Of a stretch of 24,102 nucleotides of DNA, positions 7,688 to 15,766 are shown one piece after another; the first letter of the stretch is position 1; the number at the start of each line of letters is the position of its first letter. The DNA is from an uncultured Lachnospiraceae bacterium (GTDB lineage Bacteria; Bacillota; Clostridia; Lachnospirales; Lachnospiraceae), in contig CAJUAE010000048.1 in the NCBI GenBank assembly GCA_910583965.1, positions 1 through 24,102 on the forward strand, written 5' to 3'. Both the position numbers and the translations under genes were made by a program. Under the pieces are notes generated by a model. The model was not told where the DNA came from, searched no databases, and worked only from the letters and a program-made list of their open reading frames with translations.

Positions 7688-9385
7688 ATGAACGAGCAAA
7701 AAAGCATTGAAAAGAAGCTGACCAAATCATTTTTTAAGGTAGCGTCTATTACTGCAAGTGTAGCAATCCTTGGATTGATTGCACTTGCCATTATATCAAA
7801 CAGATATTCCTATGCTTTGAAAAATTATGGTTTTGCACAAGGAGACATAGGAAAGGCAATGTTTGAATTTGCAGATGTTAGATCATCTTTGCGCGCTGCT
7901 ATTGGTTATGATGAACCCGACGTAATCGCAGCTGTAGTAAAACAGCATGATAACCATAAAGCTGCCTTTCTAACAAATTTTGCAAAAGTTGAAGATACCA
8001 TTGTATCACAAGAGGGAAGAAAAACATACAATGAAATTCGTGCTGAACTAGAGGAATATTGGAAACTAGATACAGAAATTATGAACCTTGGCGCAACGAC
8101 AGACCGCGAACTTTGTAAGCAAGCACAAGATATTGCCATAAATGAACTGGCAGACATATATGACACTATCTACTCCAACCTGGAAGCTCTTTTGAATGTC
8201 AAAGTAAATGAGGGAAATAGCCTCTCTGCCAAACTTACAATCGCAGAGATAATTTTATTTTTTACAATTATCATTGTAATTGTAAGCGCAATGGTACTGT
8301 CAACCAAAATTGGCAAACAGATGGCAAAGGGTATTGCTTCTCCTCTTGGAAAACTTGGGCAACGTCTCAAAACTTTCTCCACTGGAGATTTAACTTCACC
8401 TTTCCCTATGATTGAAACGGGTGACGAAGTAGAGCACATGGAAAAAGATGCAACAGAGATGGCTAACAACCTAAATATTATTATTCATGATATCAGTGAA
8501 GTGCTTGGTGAAATGGCAAGCGGAAACTATACTGTCAAATCAAAATATTCTGCAAAATACACAGGCGACTTTCAAAAGTTATATGAATCTATGCGTGGGT
8601 TGCGAGATCAAATGGTAGATACACTCACATCAATCGGTGAAGTTTCTAGCCAAGTAACCTCTGGTTCTGGTGATCTTGCAGAAGCATCACAGGTTCTTGC
8701 AGAAGGTGCAACGGAACAGACAAACGCTGTTATGGAACTGCAAGCTACCATTTCCGATATTACTACCACAATGCAAAAGAGTGTGCAAAGCGCAGATGAG
8801 TCATACATAAAAGCACAGCATTATGCAGAGAAAGCAGATAATAGCCGTGAAGAAATGAACTCTATGATGGCAGCGATGGAACGAATTAACGCCGCATCAA
8901 ACAGAATCGGTGATATTATCTCCGAGATTGAATCTATCGCTTCTCAGACAAATCTCCTCTCCCTAAATGCTTCAATCGAGGCTGCTAGAGCTGGCGAATC
9001 AGGGCGTGGCTTTGCAGTTGTAGCGGATCAGATTAGAGTGCTTGCAAATCAAAGTGCCAAGGCGGCTGTTGATACCAGAGAGTTAATTGAAGGTTCTATT
9101 CGTGAAGTTACTGAGGGAAATCGTGCTGCGGAGAATGCTGCTAGTGCAATTGGCTCTGTTGTAGATGGAATCAAACAAATTGCTGATTTCTCCAAAAATC
9201 TTAAGACAATGGTGGAAGACCAAACTGACGCAATGCGTCAGGCAGAACAAGGTATTAACCAGATTTCAGAAGTCGTACAAAGTAATGCTGCGACTGCTCA
9301 GGAAGCATCTGCAACCAGCCAAGAATTATCCGCCCAAGCAACAATTCTCAACGGATTAATTGGTCAGTTTTCACTAAGAAAATAA
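7688..9385 (+). CDS. Methyl-accepting chemotaxis protein
   Basis: This 565-residue transmembrane chemoreceptor has TM1 (about 16-38), a helical extracytoplasmic region (about 39-185) resembling a four-helix-bundle ligand domain, TM2 (about 186-206), HAMP (about 207-260) and a long cytoplasmic coiled coil. The kinase-control tip is plain: SQTNLLSLNASIEAARAGE and then GRGFAVVADQIR at about 419-450, the signature that contacts CheA and CheW. The ligand is unknown. No CheA, CheW, CheB or CheR gene is in the window, so this is an orphan receptor. I chose ATG at 7688, preceded by AAGGGG at 10 nt; a GTG 66 nt upstream is in frame but has no ribosome binding site. It implies a motile cell, though no flagellar gene is seen here. 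Confidence 0.95.
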   Translation: MNEQKSIEKKLTKSFFKVASITASVAILGLIALAIISNRYSYALKNYGFAQGDIGKAMFEFADVRSSLRAAIGYDEPDVIAAVVKQHDNHKAAFLTNFAKVEDTIVSQEGRKTYNEIRAELEEYWKLDTEIMNLGATTDRELCKQAQDIAINELADIYDTIYSNLEALLNVKVNEGNSLSAKLTIAEIILFFTIIIVIVSAMVLSTKIGKQMAKGIASPLGKLGQRLKTFSTGDLTSPFPMIETGDEVEHMEKDATEMANNLNIIIHDISEVLGEMASGNYTVKSKYSAKYTGDFQKLYESMRGLRDQMVDTLTSIGEVSSQVTSGSGDLAEASQVLAEGATEQTNAVMELQATISDITTTMQKSVQSADESYIKAQHYAEKADNSREEMNSMMAAMERINAASNRIGDIISEIESIASQTNLLSLNASIEAARAGESGRGFAVVADQIRVLANQSAKAAVDTRELIEGSIREVTEGNRAAENAASAIGSVVDGIKQIADFSKNLKTMVEDQTDAMRQAEQGINQISEVVQSNAATAQEASATSQELSAQATILNGLIGQFSLRK

Positions 9386-9392
9386 ATATTTC

Positions 9393-9432
9393 ATATATAA
9401 AGCTCCTACTGTACAGCAGGAGCTTTATATAT
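9393..9432 (+). terminator. Hairpin terminator after the MCP gene, possibly bidirectional
   Basis: A perfect 15-bp stem (9393-9407 with 9418-9432) encloses ACTGTACAGC, which adds three more pairs (CTG/CAG). It begins 8 nt after the MCP stop. The downstream T-tract is interrupted (TTTATATATT), and the symmetry would also serve the asnS transcript arriving from the right. The 105 bp between it and asnS shows nothing else. Confidence 0.8.
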
Positions 9433-9537
9433 TACTTAATTTCCAATTTAATTAAATCTATTCGTAACGTTTCATTTTGTCTTTCTGATACATATATCTT
9501 TGTGCAATATTTAAAATTTACCCATCAATATAGCTGA

Positions 9538-10920
9538 TTATAATTCACAATTATTCACAGTTCTTGGGAATGGAATTACATCTCGAATATTTCCCATACC
9601 TGTTAAATACATAATGCAGCGCTCAAAACCAAGTCCAAATCCTGCGTGCCTTGCACTGCCATAGCGCCTCAAATCGAGATAGAAATCATAATCCGCTGGA
9701 TTTAGATGACATTCTTGCATTCTTCTTTCTAGAACATCGAGTTTATCTTCTCTCTGACTTCCACCAATAATCTCTCCAATACCCGGCACTAGACAATCCA
9801 TCGCCGCAACTGTTTTGTTGTCCTCATTTAGTTTCATATAAAAAGCTTTTATTTCTTTTGGATAATCTGTTACAAATACTGGACGGCCAAAAAGCTTCTC
9901 TGTCAGATATCGCTCATGTTCTGTCTGCAAATCACAGCCCCATGATACTTTATATTCAAACTCATCATTGTGCTTCTCAAGTTCTGCAATAGCATCTGTA
10001 TAAGTGATATGACCAAACTCTGAACCAGCTACATGTTGCAATCGCTCAATCAATCCCTTATCTACAAACTGATTAAAGAATGCCATCTCCTCTGGCGCAT
10101 TTTCCAACACGTAGTTAATAATATACTTGAGCATACTCTCGGCAAGCATCATATCATCCTTTAAATCCGCAAAGGCAATTTCTGGCTCAATCATCCAAAA
10201 CTCCGCTGCATGGCGCGTTGTATTAGAATTTTCTGCCCGAAAAGTTGGACCAAAAGTATAGATATTTTTAAATGCCATCGCATAAGTCTCACCATTTAAC
10301 TGTCCACTCACTGTCAAGTTTGTCGGTTTATTAAAGAAATCCTTGCTAAAATCAACCTGACCATCCACCATAGGTAAATTCTTCAAATCAAGCGTAGTTA
10401 CTTGAAACATTTCTCCTGCGCCTTCGCAATCACTTCCTGTAATCAGTGGCGTATGGACATAGACAAAATCTCGCTCCTGGAAAAACTTATGAATTGCGTA
10501 AGCGCAGAGCGACCGCACTCGAAACACTGCCTGAAAAGTATTTGTACGCGGTCTTAAATGGGAAATTGTTCTAAGATACTCAAAGCTGTGTCTTTTTTTC
10601 TGTAACGGATAATCTGGTGTTGAATCACCCTCAATCGCAATATTTACTGCTTGTATCTCAAACGGCTGCTTTGCGTCTGGCGTCAATGTCACAATCCCTG
10701 TTGCAATCACTGCTGCCCCCACATTTAGTTTTGAGATGGTTACAAAATTATCAAGTTTATCACTGTAAACCACTTGAAGCGGCTCAAAAAATGTACCGTC
10801 ATTAATAACCAAAAATCCAAATGTTTTGGAATCCCGCTTACTCCTAAGCCAACCGCCAACTGTCACCTCCTGATCTGCATATTCTTTGTAATTGTGCTGT
10901 AATTCACGTATGTTTATCAT
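9538..10920 (-). CDS. asnS: Asparagine--tRNA ligase
   Basis: This 460-residue class II aminoacyl-tRNA synthetase attaches asparagine to tRNA-Asn in the cytoplasm. An N-terminal OB-fold anticodon-binding domain (about 1-105, VTVGGWLRSKRDSKTFGFL) precedes the catalytic core. Motif 2 reads FRAENSNTTRHAAEFWMIEP, which is typical of AsnRS rather than AspRS, and motif 3 reads GFGLGFERCIMYLTGMGNIR. The length matches the family. Its own promoter lies about 75 bp upstream, inside the loop of a long inverted repeat. I found no T-box leader, which is a common control of synthetase genes in Firmicutes. The ATG is preceded by AAAGGA at a slightly long distance (about 10-11 nt), so initiation may be only moderate. 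Confidence 0.97.
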   Translation of the reverse strand: MINIRELQHNYKEYADQEVTVGGWLRSKRDSKTFGFLVINDGTFFEPLQVVYSDKLDNFVTISKLNVGAAVIATGIVTLTPDAKQPFEIQAVNIAIEGDSTPDYPLQKKRHSFEYLRTISHLRPRTNTFQAVFRVRSLCAYAIHKFFQERDFVYVHTPLITGSDCEGAGEMFQVTTLDLKNLPMVDGQVDFSKDFFNKPTNLTVSGQLNGETYAMAFKNIYTFGPTFRAENSNTTRHAAEFWMIEPEIAFADLKDDMMLAESMLKYIINYVLENAPEEMAFFNQFVDKGLIERLQHVAGSEFGHITYTDAIAELEKHNDEFEYKVSWGCDLQTEHERYLTEKLFGRPVFVTDYPKEIKAFYMKLNEDNKTVAAMDCLVPGIGEIIGGSQREDKLDVLERRMQECHLNPADYDFYLDLRRYGSARHAGFGLGFERCIMYLTGMGNIRDVIPFPRTVNNCEL

Positions 10921-10967
10921 ACTTGTTTTTTCCTTTCTCTTATCATGTATTTGAATGCTTCCTCAAA

Positions 10968-11044
10968 CAGAAAAAAGTCCATCACTCTGCTTTCCATTAT
11001 ACCCTTTTGAGGCTATGTACGCAATTCGTCTGGACTTTTTTCTG
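10968..11044 (-). terminator. 14-bp perfect inverted repeat enclosing the asnS promoter; terminator-like
   Basis: CAGAAAAAAGTCCA (10968-10981) is perfectly repeated in inverse as TGGACTTTTTTCTG (11031-11044), with a 49-nt loop. On the minus strand an A-tract opens and a T-tract closes the stem, as in an intrinsic terminator for read-through from the small gene at 11056-11277. The loop is far longer than usual and contains the asnS promoter. A transcript started at that promoter would carry only one arm. Confidence 0.6.
10996..11024 (-). promoter_or_regulatory. Sigma-A promoter of asnS
   Basis: The minus strand reads TTGCGT (11019-11024), a 17-bp spacer and a perfect TATAAT (10996-11001). The predicted transcript starts about 70 nt before the asnS ATG. 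It lies wholly within the loop of the 10968-11044 inverted repeat. Confidence 0.7.
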
Positions 11045-11055
11045 AATACTCTGTA

Positions 11056-11277
11056 TTACTGAGCAGCTTGCATTTGTGCCATCTGGATAATATCTGCTAT
11101 CTCCATACCAGATTTCTGCACTACTGCTCTGAGCTCATTCAGTTCTTCCATCTTCTGCATCTCCAAAAGCTCATTCAATTCTTCTTTCTCCTTCTTGATA
11201 CGCGTAGAAAGCGCCTCAATCAGTTCTTCCTTCTGTAAGATTTTCTCCTGTAATGATTTCTTTACTCCTCTTGCCAT
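11056..11277 (-). CDS. Small coiled-coil protein of unknown function
   Basis: The protein has 73 residues, no membrane segment and no signal peptide. Residues 5-55 form a charged heptad-like helix rich in K, E and L (for example EELIEALSTRIKKEKEELNE), followed by a short C-terminal helix ending in MAQMQAAQ. In layout it resembles small coiled-coil proteins such as the DUF4315 group, but I cannot assign it. I chose ATG at 11277 because AAGGAG lies 8 nt upstream; an in-frame start 51 nt earlier lacks such a site. It lies between the hemerythrin fusion gene (86-bp gap, same strand) and asnS. A weak promoter could lie in that gap (TTGTCC, 16 bp, TAAAAT), so it may be separately transcribed. Confidence 0.7.
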   Translation of the reverse strand: MARGVKKSLQEKILQKEELIEALSTRIKKEKEELNELLEMQKMEELNELRAVVQKSGMEIADIIQMAQMQAAQ

Positions 11278-11363
11278 AATAATTCTCCTTATACTAGCAC
11301 ATACTTTTTTTATTTTATATGTAATCATTATATGGACAAGAAAAGAAATTTATTCATATTTTT

Positions 11364-12734
11364 TTATTTTTTTGTACGATTTTTCCTTTCAAAGAAGTGA
11401 TCAACTTCCCTTTTGACTGTTTCTGGTGACATTGATTTGGATAAATATCCTTCTGGTTTGAGTGCGATTACTTTGCTCACACTTTGCTTATCCACTTTAC
11501 TAGTCAAAAAGATAACTGGAATATCAGCAAAATCCTTCTCTGAGCGAATCATCTCTAACACTTGGCTTCCATTACAGACAGGCATCTCATAATCCAATAA
11601 AACAAGATCTGGTCTATCAAGCGTAATACTTCTAATTGCGGATAACCCTGATTTTGCTGTGAGTACCTCATATTCACTGCTAAGCAGATCATTCATCGCC
11701 CTTAACATAAATTCAGAATCATCCACTACAAGAACTCTCTTTTTATTGCTTATTTTATCCTTTTCCGCTTTGTTTTGATTCAGATATTTTCCAACTTCAG
11801 TCATAGCATTCTCTGCAATAATAGAGACACCACCCTCTGGCTGAAGCATATCTGTCGCCGCAACACAGTAGGCAAAATATCCTTTTCCAGTGTCAAACAA
11901 CAAACTAAATTGTGGACTCTGTTTCTCAAATACTTTCTGGAATTGCTCATAAGTCAAAAGCTGTTCTTCCTTAATCTCAAACTTATCAGAAGATGGGAAA
12001 TATTCTTTGACACGCTCCACAAACTGTTTTGCAACATATCTGGCGGCATTCATCAACATAACACTCACTGCTTCAGACTTTATATCCATAACAGTGCCAA
12101 TCGTGCTGACAATAAGTTGCTGTTCAAAAATTAAATAAAATTCCCATCTTTTTTTATCCTTAGTACCATAAATCAAGCGAAAATAAATGCCATCTCCAAA
12201 TTTTTCACCGCCATAGCAATTACTAATCAGCCGTGGGTCTAACTGAAACATATCATGCAATAGATTTGCAATCGTCTGCCCCATCACTACTTGTTCTTCT
12301 TCTGGAAGCAAATTTTCCCACTGTTTTATAATTGTATCACTCACAATCGCATGATCTTCTATCAAAGTATGTCCAATCAGCCACCCTGCACAGACCCCAA
12401 GAAAATGGTTGACTGAATCCTCAGAGTAGTTTGTTGCCTCTAACTCTCGTTCCAATGCTGGAATTGTCCTGTCTCGAAAATTTCTGTGAATGCGCTGGTG
12501 TGTCTCAAGTCCTGCATACTCAATAGAAGCCATGTAGCTTTCCTCATCTGCAAAATGTTGAACTGCATGATCTCTAAAATACTTTACTGCTTCCTGACAA
12601 ACCCATTTACTTTTCTCCTCCTGCCGTCCAAAGTCAAACAGTTTGTTCAAAATACTGAACAGTTTTTTGTGTTCCTTGTCGATAATATCTACCCCAATAT
12701 TATATCGTTCGTTCCATACTAATTGATTTCCCAT
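11364..12734 (-). CDS. Hemerythrin - CheX-like - receiver fusion protein
   Basis: This 456-residue soluble protein has three parts. Residues 1-135 form a bacteriohemerythrin domain with the full di-iron ligand set: H22, H60 and E64 (HFADEE), H79, H83, H122 and D127. Such domains bind O2 reversibly or sense it. Residues about 145-310 form an alpha/beta region in which E221 and N229 lie in a helix reminiscent of the CheX/CheC phosphatase ExxN-type motif; this assignment is tentative. Residues 330-450 are a receiver with VVDD (D338, D339), acceptor D381 in LLDYEMP, T411 and K433 in LSKS (the usual proline after Lys is missing). No output domain follows. It may couple O2 or redox state to dephosphorylation or phosphotransfer in chemotaxis or in the hybrid-kinase relay (inference). 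AAAGGAG precedes the ATG by 5-6 nt. Confidence 0.88.
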   Translation of the reverse strand: MGNQLVWNERYNIGVDIIDKEHKKLFSILNKLFDFGRQEEKSKWVCQEAVKYFRDHAVQHFADEESYMASIEYAGLETHQRIHRNFRDRTIPALERELEATNYSEDSVNHFLGVCAGWLIGHTLIEDHAIVSDTIIKQWENLLPEEEQVVMGQTIANLLHDMFQLDPRLISNCYGGEKFGDGIYFRLIYGTKDKKRWEFYLIFEQQLIVSTIGTVMDIKSEAVSVMLMNAARYVAKQFVERVKEYFPSSDKFEIKEEQLLTYEQFQKVFEKQSPQFSLLFDTGKGYFAYCVAATDMLQPEGGVSIIAENAMTEVGKYLNQNKAEKDKISNKKRVLVVDDSEFMLRAMNDLLSSEYEVLTAKSGLSAIRSITLDRPDLVLLDYEMPVCNGSQVLEMIRSEKDFADIPVIFLTSKVDKQSVSKVIALKPEGYLSKSMSPETVKREVDHFFERKNRTKK

Positions 12735-12808
12735 TTTTTCTCCTTTGCCCCATAATAACTGTTATCGAAATATCAATTGAAATGTGAATTTCATCCTTTA
12801 TCAACCAA

Positions 12809-12817
12809 ATTATAACA
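12809..12817 (-). promoter_or_regulatory. Extended -10 promoter for the hemerythrin fusion gene
   Basis: The minus strand reads TGTTATAAT, a TGn extension plus a perfect TATAAT, about 75 bp before the start codon. No good -35 box is present, as is tolerated with an extended -10. Confidence 0.5.
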
Positions 12818-12934
12818 TGACTACCAAAATAATGGAAGATGTTTTCGTTTCTATATTAATTATTTAAAATAGAATGATGTTACTATTCACACAGAACTTA
12901 GTATTTACTCTAAGTGTATAAGAAAATATATGGT

Positions 12935-13054
12935 TAACAAGTAAAAATCCATTTGTTATGTGAATTTTGTACAGATTTTTATTTGTTACTGGAGTGAATC
13001 AAACGGTAACAAAATGACTTGTTTTTCTCACCCTACTAATGTAATATGTAACAA
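12935..13054. repeat. Cluster of five TAACAA/TTGTTA hexamers
   Basis: Copies lie at 12935-12940 (+), 12953-12958 (-), 12983-12988 (-), 13007-13012 (+) and 13049-13054 (+). The third and fourth form the inverted repeat around 12997. They flank and overlap the predicted tmcAL promoter and could be operator half-sites. Low sequence complexity is the alternative. Confidence 0.35.
13019..13047 (+). promoter_or_regulatory. Probable promoter for tmcAL
   Basis: TTGTTT (13019-13024), a 17-bp spacer and TAATAT (13042-13047, 4 of 6) would start transcription about 48 nt before the ATG at 13102. Confidence 0.4.
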
Positions 13055-13101
13055 GAACCTTGTGTGTTCCTCAAAAAAACTTTAATAAGGCAGGAATTTT
13101 T

Positions 13102-14370
13102 ATGAAAGTCACAGCCGTAATCGCTGAGTACAATCCATTCCATAATGGACATCTCTATCAGTTAGATACCATACGCCATGCAGAAAACACAGACCTTATT
13201 CTTGTTATTATGAGTGGGAATTTTATGCAGCGTGGTATTCCCGCCATCGTAAATAAATATGAACGCTGTCGCATGGCACTTTTGCATGGCGCTGATCTTG
13301 TCTTTGAATTGCCAGTTTACTTTGCATTGGGCAGTGCCGAATACTTTGCGCAAGGAGCAGTCTCTCTGGCTGACAAACTCGGCGTTATTGATACGTTGCA
13401 TTTTGGCAGTGAATCCGGCGATCTCGCCCAGATTTTACAGTATGCCAACATCCTTGCTAGCGAATCCAAAGCATACCAAACGGCGCTAAATCAGTCTTTA
13501 AGACAAGGTTATACTTTTCCAGCATCCAGAAGCCGCGCACTGTCAGAACTTTTTCCCGACCAAGATATACAAAACTTTCTTAGCGCGCCCAACAATATTC
13601 TTGGAACAGAATATGTCAAGGCACTTATACAGAGAAACAGTGCAATCAAACCTGCAACACTGGCGCGAAAAGGCACAGCGTACACCTCTGTCTCTTTAGA
13701 GTCAGACAGTTTTATCTCTGCAAATGCAATACGAAACGCACTTCATTTCCAGCTGTCAAGTACTGCTGACTCTGCAATTCAAAATTTTCTACCAACAAAT
13801 GTTTATACCTTACTACAAGCGCAAGAACACTTGTACACTGAAGATTTTTCTGAAATCCTTCTATATAAAATGTTACAACTTTATGGTCATAAAGATGCCT
13901 TTGCCGACTACTTTGACATCGGAAAACAACTATCACATACCTTGCATAATAATCTTTCTCGCTTTGTCTCTTTTGAAGATTTTGCACAATTGTGTAAAAC
14001 CAAAAACTTGACATATTCTCGCATCTGTCGTGGTCTTATGCACATTCTATTAGGATTGACACAAGAGCACGCAGATGCTTTGCAGCAGAAGGATTATACC
14101 CCCTATGCAAGATTACTTGGCTTTACCTCCCGCGGTCAAAAACTATTGAAATCCATCAAGGCAAACACATCGATTCCTGTTATAACCAAACCTGCACACG
14201 CACTAAAACAATTCCATGACATTGCCCTGACAACACTACAATCTGATTTGTTTGCCGCAGATATTTATGAGAGTATCCGACAGCAAAAACAGCGGCGTTG
14301 GTCACATAAATCGGCTAATCTTTTGCGTCCAAATGAGTTAACCCGTGAACTAATCAAAATTAATTTTTAA
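13102..14370 (+). CDS. tmcAL: tRNA(Met) cytidine acetate ligase (YlbM family)
   Basis: This 422-residue cytoplasmic enzyme uses acetate and ATP to make N4-acetylcytidine at the wobble position of elongator tRNA-Met. The nucleotidyltransferase HIGH-type motif is at residues 8-18 (AEYNPFHNGH), followed by the family motifs MSGNFMQRGIPAIVNKYERC and later GADLVFELPV and HFGSESGD. The length fits the Bacillus YlbM/TmcAL family. I chose ATG at 13102 because it begins exactly where family members do (MKVTAVIAEYNPFHNGH) and has AGGA about 7 nt upstream; a TTG 42 nt earlier is not supported. Its 3' end overlaps the last 11 bp of the convergent UPF0210 gene, with no terminator between them. It stands alone on the plus strand. 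Confidence 0.95.
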   Translation: MKVTAVIAEYNPFHNGHLYQLDTIRHAENTDLILVIMSGNFMQRGIPAIVNKYERCRMALLHGADLVFELPVYFALGSAEYFAQGAVSLADKLGVIDTLHFGSESGDLAQILQYANILASESKAYQTALNQSLRQGYTFPASRSRALSELFPDQDIQNFLSAPNNILGTEYVKALIQRNSAIKPATLARKGTAYTSVSLESDSFISANAIRNALHFQLSSTADSAIQNFLPTNVYTLLQAQEHLYTEDFSEILLYKMLQLYGHKDAFADYFDIGKQLSHTLHNNLSRFVSFEDFAQLCKTKNLTYSRICRGLMHILLGLTQEHADALQQKDYTPYARLLGFTSRGQKLLKSIKANTSIPVITKPAHALKQFHDIALTTLQSDLFAADIYESIRQQKQRRWSHKSANLLRPNELTRELIKINF

Positions 14371-15724
14371 AGCTGTGGATTGGTGCAGGTATCCTGCCCC
14401 CACGGTTTACAAATGCATCACAGGAATATTTGTTGACAGGCATAATTGGTGCATATCCAAGCAATCCACCAAACTCAACACTATCTCCCACTGTCTTGCC
14501 AATTACAGGAATAATACGCACAGCGGTTGTCTTCTGATTGACCATTCCAATCGCAAGCTCATCTGCTATAATACCGGCTATAGTTGTTGGTTTTGTATCA
14601 CCGGGAATTGCAATCATATCCAGACCAACAGAGCAGACACATGTCATCGCTTCAAGCTTTTCCAGCGTAAGTGCACCCGCATTCACAGCATCAATCATGC
14701 CTTGATCCTCGCTCACTGGAATAAAAGCACCACTCAATCCGCCAACATAAGATGATGCCATCACACCACCTTTTTTAACTTGGTCATTTAACAGTGCAAG
14801 TGCTGCTGTTGTTCCCGGAGCACCTGCATATTCAAGTCCAATCTCACACAAAATATCTGCTACACTATCACCGATTGCTGGCGTAGGAGCAAGGGAAAGA
14901 TCCACAATTCCAAAAGGAATCCCAAGTCGTTTTGACGCTTCTTGTGCAACTAACTGCCCAACACGTGTCACCTTAAAAGCGGTCTTCTTGATTGTTTCAC
15001 AAAGCACCTCAAAATTTTCTCCACGCACGCGTTCCAGTGCATTTTTAACCACTCCCGGGCCGCTTACACCGACATTAATAATGGCGTCTGCCTCTGTGAC
15101 ACCATGAAATGCCCCCGCCATAAATGGATTGTCATCTGGCGCATTACAAAACACAACCAATTTGGAACATCCAATTGAATCTCTCTCCTTTGTACATTCT
15201 GCTGTCTCTTTAATAATATCTCCCATCAACCTTACGGCATCCATATCAATTCCTGTCTTTGTAGACCCTAGATTGACAGAACTGCACACAAGTTTGGTCT
15301 GTGCAAGTGCTTGTGGAATTGAGCGCAATAACAACTCATCTGCCTTTGTCATCCCCTTTGACACCAGCGCAGAATAGCCACCTAGAAAATTAACCCCAAC
15401 TTCTCTCCCCGCCTTGTCAAGCGTCTTGGCAATTGCCACAAAATCTTCAGAAGTCCTACATGCTGCTCCGCCAACCAAAGCAATTGGTGTAACAGAAATC
15501 CGCTTATTCACGATAGGAATCCCAAATTCCTTCTCAATCGTTTCACCTACGACCACTAAATCTTTCGCGACAGATGTAATCTTGTTGTAAATCTTCTCAT
15601 TTAACTGTGACAGATTAGAGTCAATGCAATCCAACAAGCTGATGCCAAGTGTAATTGTCCTGACATCCAGATTCTCCTTCTCAATCATTTTATTCGTTTC
15701 TAATACTTCATTTATGTTTATCAT
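14360..15724 (-). CDS. UPF0210 (DUF711, PFL) family protein
   Basis: The protein of about 454 residues matches the UPF0210/DUF711 family along its whole length. Visible motifs are ENLDVRTITLGISLLDCID, VTPIALVGGAACRTSEDFVA, NFLGGYSALVSKGMTKAD, APDDNPFMAGAFHGVTEADA and the closing NRGGRIPAPIHSFKN. The biochemical role is unknown; the family is often called PFL family protein because of a fold resemblance to the glycyl radical barrel, but I see no glycyl radical motif. It is paired with the ACT-domain gene 42 bp upstream, a conserved pairing in Firmicutes that suggests a joint, possibly metabolite-sensing role. Two starts are possible: ATG at 15724 (GGAGG 10 nt upstream) and TTG at 15730 (about 4 nt). 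I prefer ATG. Confidence 0.93.
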   Translation of the reverse strand: MININEVLETNKMIEKENLDVRTITLGISLLDCIDSNLSQLNEKIYNKITSVAKDLVVVGETIEKEFGIPIVNKRISVTPIALVGGAACRTSEDFVAIAKTLDKAGREVGVNFLGGYSALVSKGMTKADELLLRSIPQALAQTKLVCSSVNLGSTKTGIDMDAVRLMGDIIKETAECTKERDSIGCSKLVVFCNAPDDNPFMAGAFHGVTEADAIINVGVSGPGVVKNALERVRGENFEVLCETIKKTAFKVTRVGQLVAQEASKRLGIPFGIVDLSLAPTPAIGDSVADILCEIGLEYAGAPGTTAALALLNDQVKKGGVMASSYVGGLSGAFIPVSEDQGMIDAVNAGALTLEKLEAMTCVCSVGLDMIAIPGDTKPTTIAGIIADELAIGMVNQKTTAVRIIPVIGKTVGDSVEFGGLLGYAPIMPVNKYSCDAFVNRGGRIPAPIHSFKN

Positions 15725-15766
15725 TCTCAAATGTCCTCCATTACTTTCTTGTCGATTGTAAATAGC

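Larger units (their letters stand above)
12735..13101. other. 367-bp divergent intergenic region between hemerythrin fusion and tmcAL
   Basis: It is very AT-rich and holds divergent promoters, an 8-bp inverted repeat (TTTGTTAC 12982-12989, GTAACAAA 13006-13013) and five copies of TAACAA/TTGTTA on the tmcAL side. I saw no ORF with a ribosome binding site and no RNA gene. Confidence 0.6.

Noticed and set aside
10968..11044. A miniature transposable element with 14-bp terminal repeats
   Set aside because: The flanking bases show no target-site duplication, and the A and T tracts plus the internal promoter fit a transcription signal better.
10921..11055. A T-box riboswitch for asnS
   Set aside because: The leader from the predicted start site is only about 70 nt and has no T-box sequence or specifier stem. 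The long inverted repeat is a different structure.
13712..14014. ORFs of about 100 codons on both strands inside tmcAL
   Set aside because: Both lie wholly within the conserved tmcAL coding region, lack ribosome binding sites and have no family-like sequence.
14385..14397. Small hairpin GCAGG-TAT-CCTGC after the tmcAL stop
   Set aside because: It lies inside the conserved C-terminal coding sequence of the UPF0210 gene, has a short stem and no T-tract, so it is not a convincing terminator.
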